Assembly: GCA_022749755.1 (NCBI GenBank)
Contig: CM040449.1
Span: 12,062,363 to 12,126,362 of the forward strand
Direction: 5' to 3'
Source of the DNA: Azadirachta indica
Lineage: Eukaryota; Streptophyta; Magnoliopsida; Sapindales; Meliaceae
DNA: 64,000 nucleotides
Below, piece by piece: positions 49,545-61,579 of this stretch (within the stretch, counting starts at the first letter, position 1; every line of letters begins with the position of its first letter). The notes beneath the pieces were generated by a model. The model saw only the letters and a list, made by a program, of their open reading frames with translations, made no database searches and was not told where the DNA came from. Position numbers and translations under genes: made by a program.

Positions 49545-49785
49545 CAGGGTCGATTTCTTTATCGAGCACGAAATGAACGCGCTCGACAAAGAAATCGAGC
49601 CTGAGTTTTTCGCGAAGAGTCAAACATAGACAATCATCAAACAAATCCATCCCAAACATTGATTTCAACACGCTCAAGCATGGAATCGCAAAAAATTTTA
49701 AAAAAATTTACCGTTCGTTCGCCGCCAATTGCGCAAATACTTCCCCACGGTCGATTCTTGGTTCTCCTGGCCGAAGCAAGCTCCT
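49545..49785 (+). repeat. Dispersed repeat, copy 2 (partner at 37095-37330)
   Basis: Same ordered blocks as the first copy. It directly adjoins the duplicated CLP1 upstream segment. A shorter GAAATCGAGC motif at 48344-48353 inside that segment suggests the two repeat types share an end. Confidence 0.6.
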
Positions 49786-50650
49786 TTTATTCCGAATTTT
49801 AGGAAATAACAAAAATACCCCTACTTCATAAAAAAATTCAAAACTACTCACCTTTGATAATTTCAATAAAAAATGTCCCTTTTTGACTTTTGAATAGAAT
49901 TGCCCTCGTGTCCAAAATCAAACACATGCATTTTTTTTTTTGTTTTGGAGTTGTCTTTAGTCAAGTTCAAGCGATTGCCATTATTCCCCTTCGAGTAAAA
50001 AAGTGAGTTTTGCGTTAGTTATTCACTAGAGTAATTATGTTTGGAAGTCAATTTAGTTATTCACTGGAGTAATTATGTTTGGAAGTCGATCTAAGGCAAG
50101 TGTTTGGATCTATTATGACATATTAATGAGGTGTTCAACGGACCCTTTCAATCATTTTTTATTCTCATAAAACCCTGTTGCGGTCTCAAAATAAACAGAT
50201 AGTGACTTCCGGCATTGATTTTGTGGCTTTGTGAACTAAGGTTAGGGTTTGAATTTTGAAATCCAGATTGGCATGATCAAATGTATAAACTTAATGTATT
50301 TTTCATAAATGAGGTTGTTATATATGTTTGGGCTATTTAATTTGAAAAAATTTAAGTGAAAAACTAGATTGTTGTGTGTAATTGGTTGAAGATAGAAGAA
50401 AAACATTGATTACGACTAATGGTAATTTTTAGTTTTGAGTGTGTTACCAACTTTCAGCCTAGCTACGGTAGTATGCTGAGTTTTCTTTTAGTTTCTTTAC
50501 CTCTATCATTAAGTTATTTTTGGTTTTCTCATCAACCACAAGGAGATAACAGTTTATATTCATTATTCCTATAGTTATTAACAATGTTACAGCAATGATT
50601 TGACAATTATTTTAAGTATGTAACCATGATTTGACAATTATTTGTGCACA
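49786..50650. other. Intergenic DNA
   Basis: Contains two tandem copies of TTAGTTATTCACT.GAGTAAT followed by TATGTTTGGAAGTC at about 50018-50090. No gene is seen. Confidence 0.4.
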
Positions 50651-50679
50651 TTTGCAATGATCGAGCACGCCCTTGTTGG

Positions 50680-51375
50680 GCAAAATGATAGACGAAGGGA
50701 CTCGATGAGTTGTTAATTTTAAGATGATATTATAAATGGTGGCGTTAAAGATGATACCTTTCGAGAGCCGCCTCTTTGCGAAGAAGATATTGCTGGTCAT
50801 TTTAGTTTGTTATAGGCTAATTTTGAAGCATTCAGTTCAAGGTAGGATAAGGCATTGCAGTAGCAAGATGCTATACTTAGATTAATTGAGAAGGCTCGTA
50901 GGCTGCTACATTCATATAGTGCACAGAATTTATATATTAGTATTTGATGTCATATACCTTCTTATGCATGTACAGGTGATCAATATATGGCCTGCGAGGT
51001 TCATTGTGATAGAGGGAGATCACAATTTATGATTCTTAATCAAATGCCTACGATGATGCTGATATAGACACTATTATGCGGCCATTGCGTTTCCCACTTC
51101 CCTATCTACTAAAGTAGGTTGGGTTCTATAGATATCGGACCAACATGTTGAAGCATCTTGACCTTCTCATGCATATTCGATTGATCCAAAACATATCACA
51201 CCAGATACCATATTCAAGAGATTGTGGCATATTTACTTGTATGTTTATACAACATTTAAGGTTAGGACTTACTTTAGATTTTGGACCAGAGGACGGACAT
51301 TATATGAGGAGGAGTAGTCGACCTATGCGTGGGACAATTATGGTAGTTTATTGGATTTGGATGTATGATTGTTGA
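50680..51375 (+). pseudogene. Ulp1-type (C48 peptidase) protease remnant
   Basis: The best part (51145-51320) translates as HIRLIQNISHQIPYSRDCGI, continuing FTCMFIQHLRLGLTLDFGPE. This matches the C-terminal catalytic block of Ulp1-like cysteine proteases carried by plant transposons (IPxQ..DCGxF..KF). The catalytic Cys in DCGIF is retained. Upstream pieces (PPLCEEDIAGHF; PARFIVIEGDH) are separated by stops and frameshifts. It is therefore a broken domain, most likely from a Mutator-like or related element, not a host SUMO protease gene. Confidence 0.55.
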
Positions 51376-53780
51376 ATATTTATATATTTCCTACATATAT
51401 ATAAATATATATATATATATTGATTCTGTTGATTTGTTGATTTTTGTTTATATAATTTGCTACATAATTCTCTATTGATAACATAATTTATATATTAGTA
51501 GCTTTGATTAATCATGTCAATAATAGCTCGCAATTAGATTAACAATTAGCTTCAATTTATCATGTGGATAAATTAAATCGTATTTTTTATTTAATTGTAT
51601 CATTTAACTCGTATATAATTGTGTTAATTGAATCATATCAATTGAATTATATCTAATTTATCTCAGTTATATATCCAATTAAATCGTATATAATTATGTT
51701 AATCGTAAGAGAATCAATTGAATCGTAGTCATATTATCTCAAATGACTTAATTAAATTGTATATAATTGTGTTAATTTTAAGTGAATTAATTAGATCGTA
51801 TCCAATTTATTGAATTTATCGCAAAAAGTTAATTTTAATTGAATTAATTTCAACGTATCCAATAAATTGGTTGAATAAATTAAAGCGTATTAGGTTATTT
51901 AAATCTACATGAAGCAACTATATATAAATGAGTTAAGATTAGTTGAACCAATTAAATCATACCATATATTCATCAATCAGTTACCGTGTCGAGTTGTGTT
52001 AATTTGAATTAATTTATTAAAATTGAATTATTAATTTATTAATGTATGGAATAAAAAAATGAAAATTAACTTTTACCTTTTTGGAGATAAGAATACATCA
52101 ATTTGCTCGAACCTGAACTTTCGAGAAAAGAACTCGAAAGTATAATTTTGATTAACTTACTCGAAAGTACAATTTTCAGTAAGGCATAATTCGTACAAAC
52201 ACGAATATGTACTTTCGAGTTTTCTAGTATCTCTAAATATTTGGACATTTATAATCAATCAAAATTATCTTCATTGCTAATAAAAAAACCATGGTTCAGT
52301 TTGGGTTTGCTTGAAATTGAACTCGAGCCAAAACTAATTATAAAATTTTATTAAAGTCCCTAATTTTTATAAAAATTGTAAAAAATATTTATAATTATTT
52401 ATGCAAATTTACATGAAGGTAGAAGTAAGTATTATAAATTTTAAACAATTTTCTTTTTTTTTTAATTTTTATATAAATTATAGACTTATATGAAAATATT
52501 TCAAAATTATGAAATCGAACTTGAAACTGAACTGTGGAATCGAATCAAATTAGTTCGATTGGAATCAATTAGGTTCCACAATATATGTGCTTTGGGTTTG
52601 GTTTAATTCTTAAGAAAATAAAACTGAATTCGAATTTACCCATCTTATCTTTGATATGTCCTATGGGATAAGATGAGATTGTTATAATATATTTATGACA
52701 AGAGTTTTTTAGTTTCATTATATTTGTTTGAATATGTTTTTATCGTAATTATTAGAGACATTGCATTTGTTGCACTGGTCAAAGTCAACTGCTCGTAAAA
52801 ACTATGAATTTGAATCTTTGAGAGAAGAAATTACATAAATATTATGAGAGGTATTATCACATTTCTCCCTCAAAGTTTGACATAATATTCCTTGAAAAGT
52901 ATTTTTGAAAAATTGATCACTTATCACCCCTGTTTTATTTTGCCGTTATAACAAGTTATTAGAATTTGCCGCAATTACAAATTTATCCTTGACAACTCAA
53001 ATAGTAATAATATTATAATACCTAAACTTCATTGAAATAACAAATTAGGACTGATTTATACAATATTAACAAATTAATCCTTATCATCCGACTTGATAAT
53101 AAAATTCTATGTAGTCGACCACAGTTTTTATTTTGGCTAATGTGTAATGTTAAGCCCTTGGATTTCTTTGATTTCTGCAGAAGATATGGCCAAATTTGTT
53201 GAAAACTAGGCCTCGTATAGGAGAATGCATGTTACATTGGTCACAAAAATAAGCAAGATGTACAATTGAAGAGCGAAAACTTATGATGGTTTCACAAACA
53301 AAACAGGAAGTGACTTGTGATGGTGGGCAAGGCACAACTTTTGAGGTAGTGTTTGTGTACAACCAATTTTGTTTCAGTTGGTTTATTATTTAGCCACAAG
53401 TCTATGCATGCACATAGCTTTGCCCTTTCTTCATTTACTGTTTTGCTCCTCATGGATGTGGAATACAAAAATTCTTCGGTTTTGGCTCACAGAATTGCTT
53501 TAAATATACATTACTTGCTGTACTTCAAACTTTGTAGAATACACGGACTTGATCGATGCATTAAGTGTTAATACTGAATAATTATCCAATTTTTTTGCGA
53601 TGTTAATTGTCTCACATCACTATTACATCAAACTATTATCTTTTTTATATATGAATTAGATACTTTTATCTGTAAAACTAGTTTATGGGTTAAGTTTTAT
53701 TCAAATTTATTTCTAACATGATATTAAGACTGGACAGATAATAGGGATATTTGTTCCTTTACTTGCATGTGAGAAACTGT
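51376..53780. other. Intergenic AT-rich DNA
   Basis: Holds the degenerate tandem repeat listed next, a cluster of CTCGAAAGTA motifs in both orientations at 52120-52225, and a dispersed repeat segment at 52845-52965. Small ORFs around 53150-53571 on both strands show no family signal. Confidence 0.4.
51570..51900. repeat. Degenerate ~70-bp tandem repeat
   Basis: AATTAAATCGTATATAATT, or a close variant followed by GTGTTAAT, recurs near 51605, 51675 and 51748, with weaker units on either side. Non-coding. Confidence 0.55.
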
Positions 53781-53785
53781 GGTGT

Positions 53786-53925
53786 GGTAAAGCTTTTATA
53801 GTTGCAAATTCTCATGTGAACATGTGTGGATGTGACTCTATTTGCTGGTATAAGTTTTTATAGTTGCAAATTTGTGCACTCATGTGAACATGTGTGGATG
53901 TGACTCTATTTGCTTGCACGTGAGT
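53786..53925. repeat. Tandem duplication, ~70-bp unit
   Basis: TTTTATAGTTGCAAATT..CTCATGTGAACATGTGTGGA followed by TGTGACTCTATTTGCT occurs twice in a row (about 53792-53849 and 53855-53916) with few differences, so it is recent. Confidence 0.85.
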
Positions 53926-54559
53926 CAAAGCTGACGATTATTTGAGCTTATTCATTTGCATGTGACTCTATTCACCATAAGGAAGGATGGAAAAAACCAG
54001 AGGATGAGGCAACAACATCATCATCAGTCAATGCTGAGACCTGATTGATTACCTGTACTAGACATGGAAAATGGTAGTATATTTTTGCTGCAAAAAAGTG
54101 ATAAAGTTTACTGTCATATAATTAAACTGTATTCTGTTTCATGTAAATTTGGTAGCATAAGACCAAAGTTTACAGAATTAACTGTTGGCTTCAAAAGTAT
54201 ATACAGAATATATAAACAAGTTGATGCTGAAGATTTTGTAGTTAGAACATGTAAATGGTCAAATGTAACATCAAGCAGAGTGTTGAAATAAAAGAAAGTG
54301 CTTTAGAAATTAGAATAGCCAAGCCAAGAGATCGAGCAAAGGATCTCCAAAAGATAAAAAATTGATTTGGCTAAATATAAAAATTAACTGGACTTGTGTA
54401 ATTGGTGGGCAGATGCCCAAAATCGGGATGCCCTCTTTAATTGCTTTCAATTTTGATAAATATAACTATGTATTTTTAATAGAAATTGACACGTGTCTTC
54501 AAGATTGAAAATATTGGTATATACGTTTCTAACAGTTGGCCCCAAGGACTGGCCGAATT
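53926..54559. other. Unassigned stretch with one small ORF (54064-54291, +)
   Basis: A 75-codon ORF (MENGSIFLLQKSDKVYCHII…) has no recognised domain and no partner exon. A G-box core (CACGTGT) occurs at about 54490. I cannot support a gene. Confidence 0.25.
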
Positions 54560-54589
54560 GGTTTTTGGTTTGCTCCCCATCCCGTTACG

Positions 54590-54795
54590 AAACACTACCC
54601 GAGAAGCCCAATAGGGATTTGAAAACAATTTGGGCTTCCGACAAAGCTTTGATATTGGATCCGGGTTGGGTCTTCTGTGGCCCGTTTTAATGGTAGTTTG
54701 GGCTTCAAATGTAGGCTGAAAAGCCTATCATAAGGCCCAAATCTCATTTTCCTGTAAACAATGAATACATAATAAAGCCCAAAGGCCCATTTTTC
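54590..54795. promoter_or_regulatory. Cluster of GGCCCA/AGCCCA (site II-like) motifs
   Basis: At least seven motifs of the type AGCCCA, GGGCTT, GGCCCA or GGCCCG fall in about 200 bases, in both orientations (for example near 54605, 54630, 54678, 54697, 54733 and 54775-54790). Site II elements bind TCP factors and mark promoters of translation and cell-growth genes. No gene can be seen to start here, so it may be a captured or orphan promoter. Confidence 0.35.
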
Positions 54796-55282
54796 TTTAG
54801 TATATAAATTAATTCGGTTAATATACACCATTAAAGACAAACTTTATACACAGTTCTAGAATTGTGAAAGTTAATAATGAAAAGTATACAATGTGTTCAA
54901 CTCAATTCATTTTAAATATAAAGTACTTAATTTTTATATAATTTTATTATTTGCTGTATATTATTATTATTATTAGATCAAAGTGTAATTAATTGAAAAT
55001 TTTCAGACTAAAGTGATGAATACGAGAAATATAAATTGTCTGTGATCAATACATGTAACTACGATATAATGAAGTGTCGTTTTAGGAAACCTGAGGGACT
55101 AAAATCATGAATATGAAAAAATATTGCAACATGTTTGTGACTAATAGTAAATAGACGAAATAACATAACTGATGCATCATTTAAAATTAATTTAAGTTTA
55201 TTAAATTAATTAATTTTAGTAATGTAATAATATATGTTACCATCGACGTTTGTATAAATAGATTGCATAATATTATTATTTA

Positions 55283-56452
55283 GGAGTTTTAATACATACC
55301 TCTCTTGAAGATTTGAGATTTTAACACTTAAATGAAAAGTTTAAAAAAATGCATATTTACCTCTCGTGAATCATTAGTTAACCATCCAATTTTATTTATA
55401 TGACTATAATATCTTTAATTGCTTCAAAATAAAGTATAAGAAATTTAATTTGTATGTAATCAAAAATAATTTTAATTTATATTTAAAATTAAAATTAAAA
55501 ACAATTTAATTTACGATTTTAATACTTAAATAAAAATTTTAAGAAAATACACACTTACCTCCCTTAAACCATCATTTGACCATGTATTTTCACTTAAAAT
55601 GACTATAATACCCTTAATTGCTTCAAAATAAAGTTTAAAAAACTCAATTTTAATTTATTTGATGTTCAAAAAAATTAAAATAATTAAAATTTTAATTAAT
55701 GACAATTATAATTTATATTCATTTAATATTTATTTAAATTAAAAATTTATTTAATGATATTTAAAATTAGTATTTTAGCCATGTTGATATTTTTTCAAAT
55801 TTTCCGTCGTTGCGTAGTTCCATCAAATTTTTTGTGTAAAAGTAAAAGTTTACATTTATTTTACGAGTCATAAGATTAATATTGAATTGTGGATTTAATA
55901 TGAATGTATATGATATAAATTTTGTATTAAAGTTTTTTTATAAGAAGAGTGATATTGATAAAACTATGAAATTGTTTAATGAAATAAAAAAAAATATAGT
56001 TTATTGCTGGAAAATTTGCAAAAGAAGAGAGTAAGAAAGACGGCAGTTTTACATATTAGGATTTGTGATTTGGATAAGTATGATATATGAATAAAAATTA
56101 AATTTTTATTTTGAGTAAATATTAAATAAATGTAAACTAAAACTATCAAGTTAAATTATCATTATTAAATTCTTAATTTTAATAAATATTAAATACAAGT
56201 AAACTAAAATTATTAAATTAAATTGTCATTAATTAAATTTCTAATTTTTAAATAAATATAAATTAAAATTATTTTTAATTACATATAAATTAATTTTTTA
56301 TATTTTACTTTAAAGTAATTAAGGGTGTTATAATCATATAAATAAAATTGGATGGTTAACTAATAGTTCAAGGGAGGTAAGTGTGACTTTTCTAAAATCT
56401 TTTATTTAAGTAGTAAAATTTTAAATTACATGGAGATATATGTTAAAACTCC
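55283..56452. mobile_element. Non-autonomous MULE-like TIR element with perfect 10-bp TSD
   Basis: Begins GGAGTTTTAA and ends with its complement TTAAAACTCC. Inverted similarity continues for about 160 bp with shared blocks TTAGTTAACCATCCAATTTT followed by ATTTATATGA, then CTTAATTGCTT-like. The 10-base direct repeat TTATTATTTA flanks both sides (55273-55282 and 56453-56462). The left subterminal block is duplicated internally at about 55518-55630. There is no transposase and the interior is AT-rich. A partial relative of the terminal repeat lies at 38930-39090. Confidence 0.82.
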
Positions 56453-56462
56453 TTATTATTTA

Positions 56463-57012
56463 TGTACTTATTATGTTAATTATTTTCTTTCTTATATTTC
56501 TACTAAATTCCCAACAATTAAGATAAGAAAATAAAATAAAAATAGATGTTTGGTCATTTCATTTGATGTAGACAATGAAAAAAAAATTTTTAAAAATTAT
56601 TTTCAGTTGTCAACAGTTGCAGCAGAAACGTGTCAAACTTTCTTACTGAAAACATATATGCTTACTCATTACTAGCCAAAAGTATTTTTTCCACTTTATT
56701 TTTTTTTTCAACAAGAAACACAAGACAATTATATTTCTTCTTCAATTATGTTATCAATTTGACCAAGAATTCTAGTTTTGAAATTACTTTCTTTAATCAA
56801 TTTACATAATATTTCCCCTTTTTTTAAAATTTTTTAGACAAACACGTACGTCCATAAAAATTATTCTTCATAGCTCCAACGACAACATTGGTAGCTTGTT
56901 TTTCACGTAATAATCATAATGTTTATCATGTTTTAGTCAAATAATTTGACTACACGAATGGTGTATTTTGTCATATATATTGCTTTTACTAGTTGAAACT
57001 TCAACCGGTCTC
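56463..57012. other. Intergenic DNA and promoter of the first pathogen-related gene
   Basis: AT-rich, without an ORF of note. Confidence 0.5.
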
Positions 57013-57022
57013 ATTATATACA
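57013..57022 (+). promoter_or_regulatory. TATA box of the first pathogen-related gene
   Basis: ATTATATACA, about 80-90 bases before the ATG at 57102, is the only good TATA match in the expected interval. Confidence 0.5.
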
Positions 57023-57101
57023 TAACAATTAATCCTTTCTTGGCCATACAAATTTCAGGCCCAATTACAATAATTTGATCATCTTCTTCTTCTCTGAGAA
57101 A

Positions 57102-58795
57102 ATGGCGTCATCAACTTCAAGTGTTAATGGAGATAAATATCGTTCTTACTTGCATGGAGAAGGAGAGAAAAACACCAAGTGGAGATTTGGTTATCCTCCA
57201 AACTATGATGTTGTCAATAAGCTCTTCGAAGAAGGCAGAACTAAGGTACATTTTCGTATACCCAATTCTGAAATTCGATTAATCAAATGTGAAGAAAATT
57301 AAATCACACTTATAGATATACAAACTTTACATACCAATATATTATTTAATTTTGTTCTCTTAATATAACTCGTGTAATTTAGGACATGTGTAATGCTATT
57401 AACTAAATCGTTTCGAATTTGAGTTGTAGTAGGAGGGAAAGGTTAATTTGGTTTTTTCATGAATAAGGTTTCTCATTTCCATCCAAAAGTATTTATCTCA
57501 TTTTTCGTTTTGTTGAATGAATAGATATGGCCCCCAGGGTCGCTTGAAGAGAAGGTACAAAACTTGGTGAAAACATGGGAAATGGAAATGTTTCATAAAA
57601 CTTGTTTTGAAGATTACAAAACAGTGGATCCAAACAACTATACTTTCAGCCTCAATGGTAATATATACACCATACCAGAAAACTCTTGTTTCTGTTTTCA
57701 GAAAACATGTTTTGAACCTGGTAATGTTTTCATTTCACGCAGGAAGGAAGCCGATAACATTGGAAGAAAAGAGAAAGCTGGGAGGAGGGTACAATTCATT
57801 CATGCAAACTTCATTACCAGAGAAGTTTAGAGGATTCAATCCGGCCAATGAGACCGTGGAATCCGCTCATGTTGCTTTTACAACTGCGTTTCCAAGAGGC
57901 TTTGCTCTGGAAGTTCTTCAAGTTTATTCAGGGCCACCAGTGATTGTGTACAAGTTCAGGCACTGGGGTTACATGGAGGGTCCATTCAAAGGCCATGCTC
58001 CCACTGGAGAATTGGTTGAACTCTTTGGAATTGCCATTTTTGAGGTACAAATATGCACCAATTCCTTTTAAGTTTGATGAAATACATTCTAGTACTTTAA
58101 TCCTATTAGTTTTAAAAATGAATCATGCTATAATATAGTTGTTGTATGATATATTTACAAAAACGAGTTTCCTAGTATAATTTATCAGTCATTCTTACTT
58201 AAATTGACCATCGAATTATATTTTAGGTAATTTAAATCATTTCATTGTAGCACCCTTTAGTAACATATATCTAAGCAAATATTTATTTTTAAAATTTTTC
58301 ATTTTTTATTATAATTACTATAATAATCCTTTCAATAATCAATATTTTAATAGTTAAATGTATCGCGCCACTCTTATTTTTTTGTTAAAATTCATTCATT
58401 AAATTAACGGATAGAAGTTTATGTGGTATTTTTTAAATCATGCGATGAAAATATGTATGTGATTAAACTTTAGAACCAATACAATTAGTAAAAAAAAATT
58501 GAATTACTCTAGAGATGAGATGATATATTTGATATTTTATTTTTTTCTCTAATCATACATTATTCTTCTTAAATTATTTTTATTTTTTAGCATATATATG
58601 AATATGGGAAAAATTTTAATTTTCTTTTATTTTTGTTGGAAATACTAGGTGGATGAAAAAATGAAAGTCGTGAAGGTAGAATTCTTTCTGGACCGTGGAG
58701 AATTGCTTGGAGGACTTATGAAAGGCGGTATCTTAGAAGATTGCAGCAAAGGGGAGGAGGCTTTGAGCTGTCCTTTCTTGAAGAACACTGGATGA
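57102..58795 (+). CDS. Pathogen-related protein (SnoaL/NTF2-like fold), gene A
   Basis: Four exons, 57102-57245, 57525-57657, 57743-58044 and 58649-58795, all with GT-AG introns, give 241 residues. Landmarks: DKYRSYLHGEGEKNTKWRFG, PPNYDVVNKLFEEGRTK, WPPGSLEEKVQNLVKTWEME, NYTFSLNGRKP, FTTAFPRGFALEVLQVYSGP, KFRHWGYMEGPFKGHAPTGE and FFLDRGELLGGLMKG. This is the plant 'pathogen-related protein' family, first described as pathogen-induced in barley. It has a SnoaL-like fold, and its biochemical role is not established. Gene order and identical exon phases with the two genes downstream show a tandem array. The C-terminus (EDCSKGEEALSCPFLKNTG) differs most from gene B. Confidence 0.92.
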
Positions 58796-58885
58796 AAATT
58801 AATAAATTTACAATTATTCAAATATTGCATAATATATATAAAATAAAGTGGAAGATAAAATAATTGATCCCATGCTTGGATAAGC

Positions 58886-58894
58886 ATATATATA

Positions 58895-58930
<36 letters not shown>

Positions 58931-58939
58931 TGTATGTAT
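58886..58939. repeat. (TA)n(TGTA)n compound microsatellite
   Basis: About eight TA units are followed by about nine TGTA units, just after the stop of pathogen-related gene A, in its probable 3' UTR. Confidence 0.95.
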
Positions 58940-61500
58940 CCCATTGATATCATTTTATGATATTTAACACCACTAAGGCATCTTTCAAAAGTGGTACCAA
59001 TTCATGATGATGTTATCCTCTTCATGAATATTATTATTAGAAAGTTTTGTATGGGTGGAAAAAAGAGGGAATGTCCATTAACCTTTGCTTTTTTTTTTTG
59101 TTAATATCTATTATTTCTTATATTTTTTTTAATATTCTATCACTCTTTTTATTCTTCACTTATATTTTTCCATGTAACCTCATTTTTCAACAATCTTATC
59201 TTTTATGTCTTTTGGATTTCAAATTTGCGAAAAGCCAATAGATTTGGGACCTTGCTCACTAGTTTTTGTATTATGAGAAAAAATTGAGTGTAATCCTCTC
59301 CATTTCAAATCAAAGTGTGACTTTATGTTTTGTTTTATATAAATCTTCTCTCACTATCTCTTTCTTTTTAATTATAAGTTTCTCTGTGTTAAAATTCTGG
59401 TCTAGATCATGGCATAATTAGGAAAATACCACATTATTTATTTCTTCATCTAATTATGTAAATAGTATATATTCAAAGAAATAATAAGGTTCTTTAAATG
59501 GGAGAAAATAAAACTTGAGAATTTTATTAACCTTTTATCAAGTTTGGTAAGTAAACAGAAATTTGTGTAATTTTCTAACTTAACCCTTTGATATTATTGT
59601 GCTTTTGTTGTTTTGAAAATTAAGTTTAATTAGTGTTTGGTAACATCAATTAGTAGTGAAATTTATTTTCTTTTATCAATATTTGATATTTAATATATTT
59701 AACTCAAAATGATTACGATTTTAAAATCAATATAAATAAAAAATAAAATCTTATAATATTATTAAGAATTAACTCCAAATGTCTTAATTAGAACGGTCAA
59801 TGAATTTTACAAAATTATTTGACCTTGATTGAAGCTGATCTTTGTCATGTGAACACCGTAAAACTTTAAGATAAAAACTTATAATGTAGAACTATTATAT
59901 GATTACCCATGGTTCATGTTATTTATTGTCTATATCAATTAATTCTTTTGATATCATATGATATAATTAATTAGCAAAATGCAATATGCGTGTAATATTT
60001 TTAATTTTCATATTACATTCAAAATTGTTAAATATACCATCAAAAAATTTAAAATTATACCATCCTCTTTACTCCTCATAAATTTAAAAATATTGGATAC
60101 TAATAATTAATATCAAGTCTCGCACATAAAATCTAATATTTAATTTTGTATGTGCATGCGCATGCCTACATCTGTGTAAGTATAATACGGATTCATTAAT
60201 ATGTATAAATTAAAATGTGATTAATTAAAAATGTTGGATTAGCAACCACTTAACCTTATACATCTTTTTACATTATTTGTACGTTATTCGATCTAACACT
60301 TGTAATATGTATAAACTAAAATGTAATTAATTAAAAATGTTTAATCAGCAACCACTTAATCTTATATATTTTTTTACATTATTTGGACATTATTGGATCT
60401 AATACTTGTAATAGTTGAAATCAAATGTTACAAATGTAATTAATACATATTTAATGCATATAGGAGATGTAATCTCAACTTTCAAAAGTGTTTAAATTTA
60501 GTGCTTTACAAATAATATAAAAAATATGTAAAATTAATGGATCATTATTCATTAATCTTTTGCTCTATATATATTAATTATAAAAATTAGTTTTATTCAA
60601 TTCCACAAATTCAATTGATGTATATACTCATTTAATGTTAAAAATATCATTTCTTCTTAAAAATTTAATGAAACAAACAGATTTGACTTTTCAAAGTTCA
60701 TGTACCACACAAGTATTACCAATTACCAATTATTTATATTATCAATCTCAACCTCTTTAGTTTGATTTGTTTATTTATCTATTTACCTCCACAATACATT
60801 GTATTGTATGATCACCTAGAACAATCACTTTCAGACAATTTAAAATTAACATTTTGATTCTGCAATTCGCTTGATTCCAAAAAAAAAAAATGAAGGATAT
60901 AATTTTCAAACAATATAATTAAAAGGGATAATTATTTTATTAAAAATATGTCAATGATTCATCGGCCGAAATGATAATATTTAGAACAGATTAAAAATTA
61001 TTATTTTTTCAAAACTTTTATCTGTTTCTTTTTTAATCAAAAAAAAAAAAGTAATTCAAATTCCTCTTAATTCAATATGTGTGGGATTCGATGTTCACCA
61101 ACTCTAAACATTTTATTTATTAAACCAACACACACCTTCTTTAGAATATTATTTTACTAAACACGTCATTTAAAAAAAAAGCATAAGATACTATATAAAC
61201 ATTTTATTACAATAATAAATAAAGTTTGTGATTAACTAACTTGATACCTTAGATTATTATACAATTGAGATAATTCAGACTTTCTGACAATAAGTAATGT
61301 AGTAGTTATATACCGAGCCAAAACAATAATAATATATGTACCTATTCTTTGAACCTTTTTTTATTATTATTATTCTTTTTATGCCCTATTACTCTGAAGA
61401 TTCATTGTAGCCAAATTGTCATTATTTGCAATTTTGACTTTTGTTCTTGTGTCCGAAATTTACGAATATCTCTTAAACCCTTAACTAATGCTGTCCGGAA
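58940..61500. other. Intergenic DNA between pathogen-related genes A and B
   Basis: At 60219-60420 a ~110-bp block (AGCAACCACTTAA.CTTATA.., TTACATTATTTG.AC.TTATT, TCTAA.ACTTGTAATA) is tandemly repeated. The second unit forms the left arm of a foldback MITE (about 60341-60550) of the same family as the copy at 1838. No gene is seen. Confidence 0.5.
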
Positions 61501-61510
61501 AATCGTTGCC

Positions 61511-61517
61511 TATTTAA
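61511..61517 (+). promoter_or_regulatory. TATA-like box of pathogen-related gene B
   Basis: TATTTAA, about 65 bases before the ATG at 61580. The aligned position in gene C is disrupted. Confidence 0.4.
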
Positions 61518-61579
61518 GACCAACTTCTGTAACATAAAATCCAGCAGTCCCTCCACTCTTTTTGGCAATAACTTGGAAG

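Larger units (their letters stand above)
48000..49560 (-). repeat. Duplicated CLP1 upstream segment (48000-48290 and 49112-49560)
   Basis: Both copies share GCGCAAGATG / ACGCAAGATG, GGAAACAAAGGAAAC-like, AAATTCACAACTGA, AAAGATTCAGCCAAAAGATC, GAACTTGAGAA.GCGATTATG and GTG..AAAGCAAAAAATCAC. The first copy overlaps the likely CLP1 5' UTR. The second is longer because of an internal tandem expansion (49246-49490). The snoRNA pair lies between the copies. Confidence 0.75.

Noticed and set aside
53150..53571. Small ORFs on both strands with Cys residues
   Set aside because: The CxxC spacings looked zinc-finger-like at first, but do not fit a known finger, and the frames have no exon structure.
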